A DNA stretch of 64,000 nucleotides from Halovibrio variabilis (GTDB taxonomy: Bacteria > Pseudomonadota > Gammaproteobacteria > Pseudomonadales > Halomonadaceae). The stretch lies in NCBI RefSeq assembly GCF_007991175.1, contig NZ_BJXV01000004.1:1-64000 (forward strand), in the 5' to 3' direction. A program made the translations under genes and the position numbers. Of the stretch, positions 1-8,132 are shown in pieces (position 1 is the first letter of the stretch; the number at the start of each line of letters is the position of its first letter). Below the pieces are notes generated by a model that worked only from the letters and a program-made list of their open reading frames with translations, was not told where the DNA came from and ran no database searches.

Positions 1-475
<475 letters not shown>

Positions 476-535
476 AAATGGCGTGACTTACCCGATCGAT
501 CTGGTCCTTGGTCGACGGTGTATGACCGGTTACGG
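476..535 (+). pseudogene. IS5-family transposase fragment
   Basis: About 20 codons in the same frame as the preceding IS701 remnant read KWRDLPDRSGPWSTVYDRL, the signature of the N-terminal half of IS5-group transposases (usual form WRDLPxRxGPWxTVYxRF). Nothing else of this family is present on either side, so it is a small scrap left by nested insertion or deletion. Confidence 0.55.
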
Positions 536-552
536 TCAGGTGTGTCGTGCCA

Positions 553-770
553 ACGGTATTTACCCGTATTGGCTGTTGGGATCATGCGCGACGCAAGTCC
601 GTGGACGCGACGCAGGCGGCCAAGCCCCCTGGTAGTAGCAAACTAAAACAGGGCAAAGCGTCCAAAGCGGATGTTGCGGGCGATTAGCCATCAAGCGCAA
701 ACATGCGAGACGTTATACGAGGGGAAGGGAGAAATTGAGCAGCTTAGTACCGCAGAGAACCAAGGGAGTC
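553..770 (+). pseudogene. IS66-family transposase (TnpC) fragment
   Basis: In the frame that contains position 565 the translation reads RIGCWDHARRKSVDATQAAKP followed by a K/A-rich stretch to a stop at 685-687. GCWxHARRKF is a hallmark of IS66 TnpC. After the stop, another frame still gives LYEGKGEIEQLSTAEN, resembling the next conserved block of IS66 transposases. Frameshifted, truncated on both sides and non-functional. From here to the tRNA-derived repeat at 795 I see nothing else. Confidence 0.55.
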
Positions 771-794
771 ATTCCCTTGCTTAAAAAGCAAAAT

Positions 795-840
795 TGGTGG
801 GCCCAGTAGCACTTGAACCTACGACCAAGGGATTATGAGT
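795..840. repeat. Distal attachment-site copy: 3' half of the CAU tRNA
   Basis: This 46-bp segment matches 3463-3508, the 3' half (anticodon loop to CCA) of the tRNA gene, with one mismatch (810 C versus 3478 G, in the T stem). Homology stops at both ends. The missing 5' half and the T-stem change mean it is not a working tRNA. Partial tRNA 3'-end duplications at a distance from the intact gene mark the far end (attR) of elements integrated by tyrosine recombinases. Same orientation as the intact copy. Confidence 0.85.
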
Positions 841-1038
841 TCGCCTTTAAAACAATAAGCCACTGATACACAAGGAAAACCAACCGTAATCGAGCGAAAG
901 GTACAGTTCTTTTGAATCAGTAGATTAGCGAAAGTTGAGGATAGCACACGAAGCTGGTGTGTGTACCGCTGCTGTACTGATTTGGGATCCTCACCTCTCT
1001 CGAACAGCATGCCTATGGGTAACACCTACATTGCGAAC

Positions 1039-1056
1039 TATACAGAACTTTGTATA
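1039..1056. promoter_or_regulatory. Inverted repeat, putative HigBA operator
   Basis: TATACA (1039-1044) and TGTATA (1051-1056) are perfect inverted arms separated by 6 bp. They overlap a possible promoter (TTGCGA at 1031-1036, TATACT at 1053-1058, 16-bp spacer) and lie directly before the HigB start at 1065. This is the expected place for autorepression by the XRE antitoxin. Binding is inferred. Confidence 0.5.
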
Positions 1057-1064
1057 CTTGCATC

Positions 1065-1402
1065 ATGTCAGAATATAAGCCCCTAAATTTCCGAGGCAGT
1101 GCCCTCGCCGATCTCCGCGCTTTCCCGGCGACTGTCCGGCAGGAAGCAGGTTACCAGCTCGACAAGGTGCAAAGAGGGCTTGTCCGAACGACTGGAAGCC
1201 AATGGCCACCGTTGGTCAGGGCATGCGGGAAATCCGCATCAGAGAAGCTAGTGGTGCATTTCGAGTGATCTACGTAGCCAAGTTCGCCGAAGCTGTCTAT
1301 GTCTTGCACTGCTTCCAGAAGAAAACCCAGAAGACGAGTAAGGCGGATCTCGACCTGGCCGAAGCCAGATACCGTGCATTGCTAAGCGAGGTGAAACGAT
1401 GA
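1065..1402 (+). pseudogene. HigB/RelE-like toxin (phage Gp49-type), frameshifted
   Basis: The reading frame from ATG 1065 gives MSEYKPLNFRGSALADLRAF, then ATVRQEAGYQLDKVQRGL, typical of the N-terminal half of HigB-type RNase toxins. Near 1185 the homology moves to another frame, which continues DWKPMATVGQGMREIRI, then a strand with FRVIYVAKF, and ends FQKKTQKTSKADLDLAEARY at 1402. The intact product would be about 112 residues, but a single-base deletion near 1185 breaks it. The stop overlaps the start of the antitoxin (ATGA), the normal toxin-first order. Either the toxin is inactivated or this is a sequencing error; the C-terminal half could also start alone at ATG 1202. Confidence 0.75.
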
Positions 1403-1680
1403 GTAATGAGACTTTTGAAAGCGTGTGGGACGCCATTGAGGACACTGCCGCCGAAGCGGAAAATATAAAGCTTCGCTCTGGTCTGATGATGGCCCTTGAG
1501 CAGCACATTAACCGGCAGGGCTGGACCCAGGGCGAAGCTGCTAAGCGGCTGGGCGTCACTCAACCCAGAGTGTCCGATCTGATGTGTGGTAAAATCCACC
1601 TATTTGGTCTCGATACACTGGTGAACATGGTGGTAGCAGCGGGGCTGCATGTCGAAATGCGTGTACTTGAGGTCGCTTAA
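1399..1680 (+). CDS. higA: HigA-like XRE-family antitoxin
   Basis: A 93-residue protein with a helix-turn-helix XRE/Cro domain in its C-terminal two thirds (WTQGEAAKRLGVTQPRVSDL, residues about 39-58) after an acidic N-terminal helix. This is the usual plan of the short HigA-type antitoxins paired with Gp49-type HigB toxins: it would neutralise the toxin and repress the shared promoter. It overlaps the toxin frame by 4 bp. It is intact although the toxin is frameshifted, consistent with loss of the toxin while the antitoxin, harmless or useful against related systems, stays. The family call is solid; toxin specificity is inferred. Confidence 0.8.
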   Translation: MSNETFESVWDAIEDTAAEAENIKLRSGLMMALEQHINRQGWTQGEAAKRLGVTQPRVSDLMCGKIHLFGLDTLVNMVVAAGLHVEMRVLEVA

Positions 1681-1722
1681 AAACACTCCTGTTATGTACG
1701 TAGAAATATTTACACAATTTCT

Positions 1723-1812
1723 TGATCTGGCAACAGTTTTCCGGACACCTTTTTAAGCGGCTGCTCGTAGCCTCGATTCATAGTCCGTTGGACTCATATA
1801 GCCGTTGCTAAG
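1723..1812 (-). mobile_element. IS3-family remnant (OrfB C-terminus and inverted repeat)
   Basis: On the minus strand the translation reads SNGYMSPTDYESRLRAAA and stops at 1755-1753, the C-terminal signature of IS3-family OrfB transposases (usual form NGYxSPxxYE). Just beyond the stop lies a plausible terminal inverted repeat, TGTCCGGAAAACTGTTGCC on the minus strand (about 1729-1747). Only this end of the IS remains. Confidence 0.6.
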
Positions 1813-1871
1813 TTACTTCCCATAAATTTTCATCTATAAAGAACGTACGACTCTCAGCATAGGCATTCCTC

Positions 1872-2307
1872 ATGGCGCGGCTCTTTATCTCACTCACGCT
1901 TGATGAACAGCAGGTATTAAATGAGGCCTATCAGCATGGCGAGAAGCGGGCGTTGCGCCGACGGGCTCACGCGATTTTGCTTAGCCACCAGGGTTACACG
2001 ATCGACCAGATCAGTAGCATCCTTAAGGTACAACGCAATGCCGTGGCGGACTCGTTCAAGCAATGGAAGGCCTCAGGGCTTGAGGGGCTGGCAGATAAAC
2101 CCCGTGGCGGCCGCCCATCCATTCTGAACGATGCCGACCGTGCCTCTCTACAGCAATTGGTGGAAGAACACCCCCATCAACTACCTGTGCTACAGGCACG
2201 CTTACAGGGAAAAACAGGCAAGGTATTCAGTCGCTCCACGCTGCGTCGTGCGTTAAAAAAAACGGTAATAGCTTCAAGCGAGTCCGACACTCCCTGAAAA
2301 GCCTCTC
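1872..2307 (+). pseudogene. IS630-family transposase, N-terminal fragment
   Basis: The first about 130 codons encode the winged-helix DNA-binding half of an IS630-type transposase: RALRRRAHAILLSHQGYTI, then KVQRNAVADSFKQW, then GLADKPRGGRP, the standard linker. At a run of eight A residues (about 2255-2262) homology moves to another frame, which reads NSFKRVRHSLKSL, the next IS630 block, up to about 2307. IS630 elements often use A-run frameshifting, so the shift itself may be native. The whole DDE catalytic half is missing and methylase sequence follows at once, so the element is dead. Confidence 0.7.
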
Positions 2308-2848
2308 AAGTGGGCGCTTTCCAGCCGCCAAGTGTTCGAGTGGCTCAAGATGACACGCCCTGAAACGCTCACCGATATACAACGCGCAGCACGCTTCTAC
2401 TATCTATAGAGCGACAATTAACTTGTCCGGTCCAGCGACTACCACCCCACCCGGCTTAAACCTGCTGCGCTTGGAGGAGTCGCTATCGGCAGCTCACTTG
2501 CGCTTATCAAGCACCTTTATAGAGCACCTAAGCTGGCAGGCGTGTATCGAACGCTATGACCGTCCACACACCCTTTTTTATATGGACCCACCCTACTGGC
2601 AGACAGAAGGATATGGGGTACCCTTTGGCATAGAACAGTACGAGGAAATGGCGAAAATGTTGGCCAAGTTCAAAGGCAAGGCCATCATCAGCCTCAACGA
2701 CCACCCAGACATCCGCCGGATCTTCACAGGCTACCACATCGAAACCACCGACATACGCTACACCGTCGGCGGCGGCAAAGGCTCAGACGCCAAAGAGGTG
2801 CTGATCTTCAGCTGGGATGTAGAGGCGGAGCCAGCGGGGCTGTTTTGA
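2308..2848 (+). pseudogene. D12-class DNA adenine methylase, truncated and broken
   Basis: Remnant of a phage-type N6-adenine methyltransferase. The frame from 2308 reads SSRQVFEWLKMTRPETLTD and then IQRAARFYYL before a stop at 2407-2409. The frame from about 2423 continues ATTTPPGLNLLRLEESLSAA, then LFYMDPPYWQTEGYGVPF with the catalytic DPPY motif, and ends near 2848 after TVGGGKGSDAKEVL. The N-terminal SAM-binding FxGGG region is missing because IS630 sequence abuts it, and a small deletion removes the conserved block between the two frames. The 3' part could be translated from GTG/TTG starts but would lack SAM binding. Probably cargo of the original element. Confidence 0.75.
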
Positions 2849-2872
2849 ATTCACCTTATAAGGGATATCAAA

Positions 2873-3280
2873 ATGATCGATGCAAAAATGGTGAAAGACC
2901 TCCTCCAGGCAATTGGTGAAGGTCAATATGTAGGCACACCCAACACCAAGCTTATGGATGCTTTTGTTGGTGACTTTGATGAAGCTGATGAAAATACCAG
3001 AGAGAAATTCATCTACCACATGGATGAGCTTTTCTCTGCTGACTTGTACAGGTCTAAGGATCTGACCGATGAATACGGTTGGGGGGCAATATCAGGAATT
3101 GATGGTCACATCAGCATTGCTGAAACCAATCTCGTGTTAACCCCAGTAGGGGGAGAAGTATTAGAAGAGCTTATGAAGCCAAAGGGGCTTGACCGCATGA
3201 AGTCAGCCATACGCAGCGTAGGTGCTATGGCGGGAAGCGAGGCAGTTAAGTATGCGGTAGGAGAGCTGTTAAAAAGCTGA
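2873..3280 (+). CDS. Hypothetical protein of the integrated element
   Basis: A 135-residue soluble protein with a clear Shine-Dalgarno (AAGGGA, 7 bp before ATG 2873). It begins with an amphipathic helix (KMVKDLLQAIGEGQY), has an acidic middle (FDEADENTREKFIYHMDEL), then a short strand region with NLVLTPVGGEVLEEL, and ends in a small Ala/Gly-rich helix. The layout of a helical segment followed by LTPxGxExL loosely recalls the small winged-helix phage proteins of the DUF2513 type, but I do not recognise the family. It is the only intact ORF besides higA inside the repeats. Confidence 0.55.
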   Translation: MIDAKMVKDLLQAIGEGQYVGTPNTKLMDAFVGDFDEADENTREKFIYHMDELFSADLYRSKDLTDEYGWGAISGIDGHISIAETNLVLTPVGGEVLEELMKPKGLDRMKSAIRSVGAMAGSEAVKYAVGELLKS

Positions 3281-3386
3281 TGCTTAGCCCATGCCAAATC
3301 TATTGCAAAAAAACGCAGGGACATTAGCTTTTTCTCTGTGCCAAATGCGGCGCGCGTTTACACACATACGGGCCAAAATTCTAGGG

Positions 3387-3407
3387 TGTAGACGCTTTGT
3401 AGACACT
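3387..3407. repeat. Tandem 10-bp repeats, possible integrase arm sites
   Basis: TGTAGACGCT (3387-3396) and TGTAGACACT (3398-3407) are direct repeats with one mismatch, 11 bp apart, 56 bp inside the tRNA-proximal attachment site. Arm-type binding sites of tyrosine integrases have this size and spacing. A short ATG-started stub (MAGKSLI, 3439-3462) follows and may be an integrase N-terminal scrap, but it is too short to support. Confidence 0.4.
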
Positions 3408-3462
3408 GGCGGAAAAAGGTACAGCGAGGAAGGGTATTATGGCGGGTAAGTCTTTGATTTAA

Positions 3463-3539
3463 TGGTGGGCCCAGTAGGACTTGAACCTACGACCAAGGGA
3501 TTATGAGTCCCCTGCTCTGACCAACTGAGCTATAGGCCC
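3463..3539 (-). tRNA. tRNA with CAU anticodon (tRNA-Ile2 or elongator tRNA-Met)
   Basis: The minus strand from 3539 begins GGGCCTATAGCTCAGTTGG, folds into a full cloverleaf (7-bp acceptor stem with one G-U pair; D arm AGCTCAGTTGGTCAGAGC; anticodon loop CTCATAA; T loop GTTCAAGTC), carries discriminator A and an encoded CCA. The anticodon is CAU. The stretch from anticodon to T arm resembles E. coli ileX/ileY more than metT, favouring tRNA-Ile2, whose C34 is converted to lysidine, but elongator Met cannot be excluded by eye. Its 3' half is the integration target of the neighbouring element and remains intact. Confidence 0.92.
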
Positions 3540-3651
3540 GAAAAGCGTGCATATCATAGCGAATGTGGCGGGGCGAGGCTAGCCCCCTCGTGCTATCTTG
3601 ATGTCATTGCGGCACTTTATGTGGATTGGGCAGTCTGGAGAGTAGTTCCTT

Positions 3652-4242
3652 ATGCGGAGACGCGCTGTGAAAGCATTGATTGCTCTATTTCCTTTATTGT
3701 TGGTGCTGCCTGTGCACGCTGATTGGCAGCTTGAGCCTGCTCAGTCGCGGGTGCAGGCATCGATTACCCATTTAAATGGCGAGGCACCGCAAACCCACCA
3801 CCATCAGGTGCGCGATCTGCAGGGGGATATTTCCAGCGATGGCACTCTTCGCCTGCCGTTAAAACTTAGCCAAACCGATGTGCTTGAACGTTTTGGTGAG
3901 TTACCGCCGTGGATAGGCTTGCTGGCGAACACCACCTTGGTGACGCTGGTGGCGCAGATGTCGCCGGAGCGGCTGGACGGTTTGGATATGGGTGAATCGC
4001 TAGTGGAAACGCTGACGTTTCGCGTTCAGTCAGACATGATTAACCAGCAGGAATCGGTACCGCTGCGCTTTACCCGTGAAGGCTTGAACGAGATACGCGT
4101 GACCCACGCCGAACCGATGGCAATCGACGGTAACGTTCTGATGGAAAACAGCACGGTGCGTACCGTGCTGTCGTTGCTGGGCTATCAGGAGATTGACGAG
4201 CATGTGCCCGTCACTTTGAATGCGCTGTTGGTTAACCGCTAA
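3652..4242 (+). CDS. YceI-like periplasmic protein
   Basis: A 196-residue exported protein. An N-terminal signal peptide (positively charged start, hydrophobic FPLLLVLPVHA, cleavage about residue 23) is followed by an all-beta YceI-like lipocalin fold: WQLEPAQSRVQASITHLNGE at the start, GDISSDGTLRLPLKLSQTDV in the middle. YceI proteins bind isoprenoid or similar lipids in the periplasm, and some members are base- or stress-induced. The ligand cannot be read from sequence. Faces the convergent ABC exporter; the two stops overlap by a few bases, so it is monocistronic. Confidence 0.65.
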   Translation: MRRRAVKALIALFPLLLVLPVHADWQLEPAQSRVQASITHLNGEAPQTHHHQVRDLQGDISSDGTLRLPLKLSQTDVLERFGELPPWIGLLANTTLVTLVAQMSPERLDGLDMGESLVETLTFRVQSDMINQQESVPLRFTREGLNEIRVTHAEPMAIDGNVLMENSTVRTVLSLLGYQEIDEHVPVTLNALLVNR

Positions 4243-6062
4243 CCGTTTAGCGCTTCTAAATCCCTCGTTTGGGCCTCACCGGTTTGTACTCGCCACTGGG
4301 CGGCGTAGTGGCCGTCAGCTTCCAACAAACTGGGGTGGGTTCCGCGCTCGGCCACTCGGCCCTTCTCAATCACCACGATCTCGTCGGCGTGGACAATGGT
4401 TGAAAGTCGGTGGGCGATCATAATCACCGTGCGGCCGTGGGCGATGCACTTAAGCGAGCGCTGAATAGCGGCTTCGGTTTCATTGTCCACCGCGCTGGTG
4501 GCTTCATCCAGCACCAGAATTGGCGGGTCTTTAAGTAGCGCCCGCGCCAGGGAGAGCCGCTGGCGTTGGCCGCCGGAAAGGCGCACGCCCCGCTCCCCTA
4601 CCGGTGTGTCCATCCCTTGAGGCAACGTCTCGATAAAGCTCCACGCCTCGGCGGTTTTGGCGGCATCGATAATCTCAGCGTCGTCGGCATCGGGTTTGCC
4701 ATAGGCAATATTGTCGCGAATGCTGCCTTCGAACAGGTAAACGTCCTGGCTGACCAGACCAATCGATTGACGAAGTGAGTGCATACTCACCTCCATTACC
4801 GGCTGACCGTCGATCAGCACCCTGCCTTTTTCGGGGTCGTAAAAGCGTAGCAGCAGCTTGATGAGGGTTGATTTGCCCGAACCGGTCGCGCCGACCAGCG
4901 CCAGGGTTTGTCCGGCAGGCGCGTGTAGATCCACCCCATCAACGCCAACCTCGCTGGCGGCGTAGTGAAAACTCACCGACTCAAAACGCACCTCGCCCTT
5001 AACGGGCTGAGCCAGGGGAGTCGTGCTGTCGTCCTTAACGGTAATGGGCTCCTCCAGCAGGTCGAGAATCCGCTTGGTGCTCGCCATGGCACGCTCGAAC
5101 AGGTCAATCACCTGGGCCAGACCGGTCAGCGGCCAGAGCAGTCGCTGGGTCAGAAATACCAACACGCCGTAGGCGCCCACGTTCAACGAGCCATTGAGCG
5201 CCATCATGCCGCCCACGGTAAAGGTGGCTAAAAAGCCGGCCAAAATCGCCATACGGATAATTGGAATAAACGCCGAACTGACCTGAATCGCCCTGCGGTT
5301 AGCCTCGACATAGGCTTCGCTGGCAGCGCGCAGGCGCTCGGCTTCACGGTCTTCGCTGGTAAAGCTCTTGATGGTGGCAATACCGCTTAGATTATTGGAC
5401 AGGCGGCTGGCCAGATCGCCGACCTTTTCGCGCACGTCGCTATACAGCGGCCCCGCTTTGCGCTGGAAGTAGAACGCGCCCCACACAATCAGCGGAATCG
5501 GCGTAAACGCCAGCAGCGCAATCAACGGCGAAAGCACAAAGAAAACCGCGCCTACCGCCACGACGGTAACCAGCACCTGAATCAGCGCGTTGGCGCCGCC
5601 ATCCAGAAAGCGTTCAAGTTGGTTGACGTCATCGTTCATCGTCGCCACAAGCTGGCCGGAGCTTTTCGATTCAAAGAAGGCCATATCCAGCCGTTGCGCG
5701 TGCTCGTAGGTGTCTTGACGCATATCTGCCTGTAGCCGCTGGGCTAAGTTGCGCCACAGCACTTGAAACAGGTACTCAAATAGCGACTCTCCCGCCCAAA
5801 TAACAAACGTCAGCACCGCCAACATGGTGATCTGCTGCTGGGGCGTATCAAAGCCCAAACTGGCCACAAAGCTTTGCTCTTGATTGACCACCACATCAAT
5901 GGCAACACCAATCAAAATCTCGGGGGCAATATCAAACAGTTTGTTGATGACTGAACAGGTGGAGGCGGCAATAATCCGGCGGCGGTAGCCTTTGGCATAG
6001 CGAAATAGCCGCACCAGGGCTTGAAAGCTCTGATTCTGAGGATGGGGCTTAGAGGGAGCCAC
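4239..6062 (-). CDS. ABC exporter, fused membrane and ATPase domains (MsbA/ABCB type)
   Basis: A half-transporter of about 607 residues that would homodimerise in the inner membrane. The first about 330 residues form six membrane helices of the type-1 ABC exporter fold; the rest is the ATPase with Walker A GATGSGKST, signature LSGGQRQRLSLARALL, Walker B ILVLDEATSA and switch histidine in IAHRLST. Size and layout fit MsbA-like lipid exporters or multidrug exporters; the cargo is unknown. Start: the AAGGA ribosome site (6073-6069) abuts ATG 6068 with no spacer but lies 6 bp from GTG 6062, so GTG 6062 is preferred. It stands alone, 94 bp downstream of the iron ATPase gene on the same strand. Confidence 0.85.
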   Translation of the reverse strand: MAPSKPHPQNQSFQALVRLFRYAKGYRRRIIAASTCSVINKLFDIAPEILIGVAIDVVVNQEQSFVASLGFDTPQQQITMLAVLTFVIWAGESLFEYLFQVLWRNLAQRLQADMRQDTYEHAQRLDMAFFESKSSGQLVATMNDDVNQLERFLDGGANALIQVLVTVVAVGAVFFVLSPLIALLAFTPIPLIVWGAFYFQRKAGPLYSDVREKVGDLASRLSNNLSGIATIKSFTSEDREAERLRAASEAYVEANRRAIQVSSAFIPIIRMAILAGFLATFTVGGMMALNGSLNVGAYGVLVFLTQRLLWPLTGLAQVIDLFERAMASTKRILDLLEEPITVKDDSTTPLAQPVKGEVRFESVSFHYAASEVGVDGVDLHAPAGQTLALVGATGSGKSTLIKLLLRFYDPEKGRVLIDGQPVMEVSMHSLRQSIGLVSQDVYLFEGSIRDNIAYGKPDADDAEIIDAAKTAEAWSFIETLPQGMDTPVGERGVRLSGGQRQRLSLARALLKDPPILVLDEATSAVDNETEAAIQRSLKCIAHGRTVIMIAHRLSTIVHADEIVVIEKGRVAERGTHPSLLEADGHYAAQWRVQTGEAQTRDLEALNG

Positions 6063-6156
6063 AAGCATTCCTTACAAAGTAAGTGATGAGCTGAATAGGT
6101 TAGAGGGGCTAGCGTAATGAAATCACCACCCAGGCTCAATGCGTGACGGTGAAGTA

Positions 6157-6972
6157 TTAGCCAGCGGCCGCAGAACGCCGCACATTGGCAAGCAACGGAC
6201 TACCGGTATCAGGGTCAATAATCAGCGTGCAGTCTACCTGATAAAGCTCACGCACAAGGCCTGGGGTGACGACGTCTGCTGGCGTGCCCTGGGCAACGAT
6301 ATGCCCTTCGCGCATGGCGATGAGATGGTCAGCGTAGCGGCAGGCACTGGCAAGATCGTGCAACACCATCACCACGGTGCGGCCGTGACGGGCAAGGTGC
6401 CTAACCAGTTCGAACACTTCGATCTGGTGGCCAAGATCCAGCGCAGAGGTGGGCTCATCCAGCAGTAATAACGGCGTTTGCTGGGCGATGGTCATGGCAA
6501 TCCAAGCGCGCTGACGCTGCCCACCGGAAAGCGCTTCTATCGGCCTATCGGCAAGCTGCTCTAGCCCTGCGGCAGCCAACGCCTGCTGCACCACGCGTTG
6601 ATCTTCCGCCGACCACTGGCGCAGCCAGCCTTGGTGGGGTTGGCGCCCAAAGCGGATTAGCTCGGTCACGGTTAGCCCTTCGGGAGCAACGGCTTCTTGG
6701 GGCAATAGCGCCAACTGGGTGGCTAACTGACGGGCAGGAAGGCGTTGAATATCGTCACCGTCCAGCAACACTGCCCCGCTGTCGGGCTTATGCAAACGCG
6801 CAAGACCGGCCAGCAGCGTTGATTTGCCGCAGCCGTTGGGCCCTACAATGGCGGTGACCTGCCCGCTCGGCAGCGTGATATCTAAGCCATCGATCACCTG
6901 ACGGCTGCCATAGCTCATGCCTAACGATTGAGTCGCCAGTGATGGCATTGACGAAGTCGTGGCTTGGCTCAT
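6157..6972 (-). CDS. Ferric-siderophore ABC transporter ATPase (FecE/FhuC type)
   Basis: A 271-residue ATPase energising iron-siderophore import. Walker A GPNGCGKST, Q loop at LLPQEAV, signature LSGGQRQRAWIAMTIAQ, Walker B LLLLDEPTSALD and H loop VLHDLASA are all present, with the FepC/FhuC-type spacing. Last gene of a four-gene minus-strand operon; its ATG overlaps the stop of the permease gene before it (ATGA), implying translational coupling. The 184-bp stretch between this gene and the next downstream exporter start holds no obvious terminator. Confidence 0.9.
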   Translation of the reverse strand: MSQATTSSMPSLATQSLGMSYGSRQVIDGLDITLPSGQVTAIVGPNGCGKSTLLAGLARLHKPDSGAVLLDGDDIQRLPARQLATQLALLPQEAVAPEGLTVTELIRFGRQPHQGWLRQWSAEDQRVVQQALAAAGLEQLADRPIEALSGGQRQRAWIAMTIAQQTPLLLLDEPTSALDLGHQIEVFELVRHLARHGRTVVMVLHDLASACRYADHLIAMREGHIVAQGTPADVVTPGLVRELYQVDCTLIIDPDTGSPLLANVRRSAAAG

Positions 6973-8132
6973 GTGAAGCTCCGTTGCGGGCGCATTAATA
7001 TCCAGAGTAACCAGGGTCCACCGACGACGGATGTCACGATACCCACTGGCAGTTCGATGGGGGCGAGCAGCGTGCGCCCGGCCAGGTCCGCGAGCACCAT
7101 TACCAACGCCCCCGCCAAGGTAGCGGCCATGATCGGTACGCTGCGCGAACTTGATAGCGAGCGGGCAATCTCGGGGCCAATGAGGCCCACCATGCCCACC
7201 GGCCCGGCCACTGCGACCGCTAGTCCGGTTAGCGCCACCGATAGCAGCAGCACCTCAAGGCGGCGGCGCCGAACGTTAACGCCCAAGCCTCTCGCGGTGG
7301 CATCTTTAAAACGCAGCAGGGTTAATGACCGCGCGAGCGCCAGCGCGGCCGCCAGGCCTAACGCCAACCCAACGCCCAGCAACTGCACCGCGCCCGCGGG
7401 GCGAGCATTCAACGAACCCACGGTCCAGGGGTAGGCGGCATTGGCGGTATCAATCGCTACTCGCGCCAGCATCAGTTGAGTCACCGCGCCAAACACCGCG
7501 CCGACGCCAATCCCGGCGATAATAAAGCGATAGCCTTGGGTACCGCTGCCAGCAGAAAGCCCAAAGGTCAGGACAGCGGCCGTGGTCGCCCCGGCTAATG
7601 CCATCGCCGGCGGTGCGATAGAAACGCCCAACCCCACCACTGACGCCACGGCAAACGCCGTCGCGCCGTTATCGATGCCGATAATACCCGGCGTAGCCAA
7701 ACGGTTGCGCGCCAAGGTTTGCATCAGTATGCCCGCTAACGCAAAGGCCGCCCCGGTCGCACAGGCAGCAGCCAAACGGGGCAAGCGCAGTTCCTGAACA
7801 ACAAACGCTGTCATGCTATCTGCGTTACCCAACAAGACCTGGAGCACCGCTAAAGGCGCCACAGGAACACTGCCTAGGCTCAGGTAAATCACACAAACAA
7901 GGGATAAACAACATAGCAGCCCAGCGTTAACGGCCACGGCACGCTGATCAAACAACACGCTTTTCTCGCCGCTGGCGCTGCGCCACCCGAACCGCCAAAA
8001 CCCGATGGGCGGCCGCACGTTGTCGCTATCGCTGTGCTGGGAACCGGTTGCGTAGCGCTCAGATGTGAAAGGCATAGGCTCAGTGCTTAACAGAGGGGTT
8101 CTTATCGGAGAGTTTTTCATAGGCCCGCTCAT
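6969..8132 (-). CDS. Ferric-siderophore ABC permease (FecCD family), second subunit
   Basis: A 387-residue integral membrane protein of the BtuC/FecCD family. After a hydrophilic, poorly conserved N-terminus of about 60 residues, hydrophobic segments carry LRLPRLAAACATGAAFALAG and MQTLARNRLATPGIIG, the FecCD hallmarks, and GPEIARSLSSSRSVP in the ATPase-coupling loop near the C-terminus. An upstream extension to 8291 is open but overlaps the other permease; ATG 8132 overlaps that gene's stop as ATGA and is the coupled start. Forms the membrane channel as a heterodimer with the 8129-9151 product. Confidence 0.88.
   Translation of the reverse strand: MSGPMKNSPIRTPLLSTEPMPFTSERYATGSQHSDSDNVRPPIGFWRFGWRSASGEKSVLFDQRAVAVNAGLLCCLSLVCVIYLSLGSVPVAPLAVLQVLLGNADSMTAFVVQELRLPRLAAACATGAAFALAGILMQTLARNRLATPGIIGIDNGATAFAVASVVGLGVSIAPPAMALAGATTAAVLTFGLSAGSGTQGYRFIIAGIGVGAVFGAVTQLMLARVAIDTANAAYPWTVGSLNARPAGAVQLLGVGLALGLAAALALARSLTLLRFKDATARGLGVNVRRRRLEVLLLSVALTGLAVAVAGPVGMVGLIGPEIARSLSSSRSVPIMAATLAGALVMVLADLAGRTLLAPIELPVGIVTSVVGGPWLLWILMRPQRSFT

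Larger units (their letters stand above)
795..3508. mobile_element. Decayed integrative element / small genomic island
   Basis: A segment of about 2.7 kb bounded by direct 46-bp repeats derived from the 3' half of a tRNA gene. It holds a HigBA-like pair with a broken toxin, IS3 and IS630 remnants, a broken D12 adenine methylase and a 135-residue orphan. No integrase, replication or conjugation gene is visible. Just inside the tRNA end are two tandem 10-bp repeats resembling integrase arm sites. I infer an integrative element (prophage, satellite or island) reduced by deletion and IS traffic. The IS debris at 34-770 lies outside the repeats. Confidence 0.7.

Noticed and set aside
795-871. A second tRNA gene at the island's far end
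   Set aside because: Only the 3' half (46 bp) matches; the 5' half has no cloverleaf and the T stem has a mismatch, so it is an att remnant.
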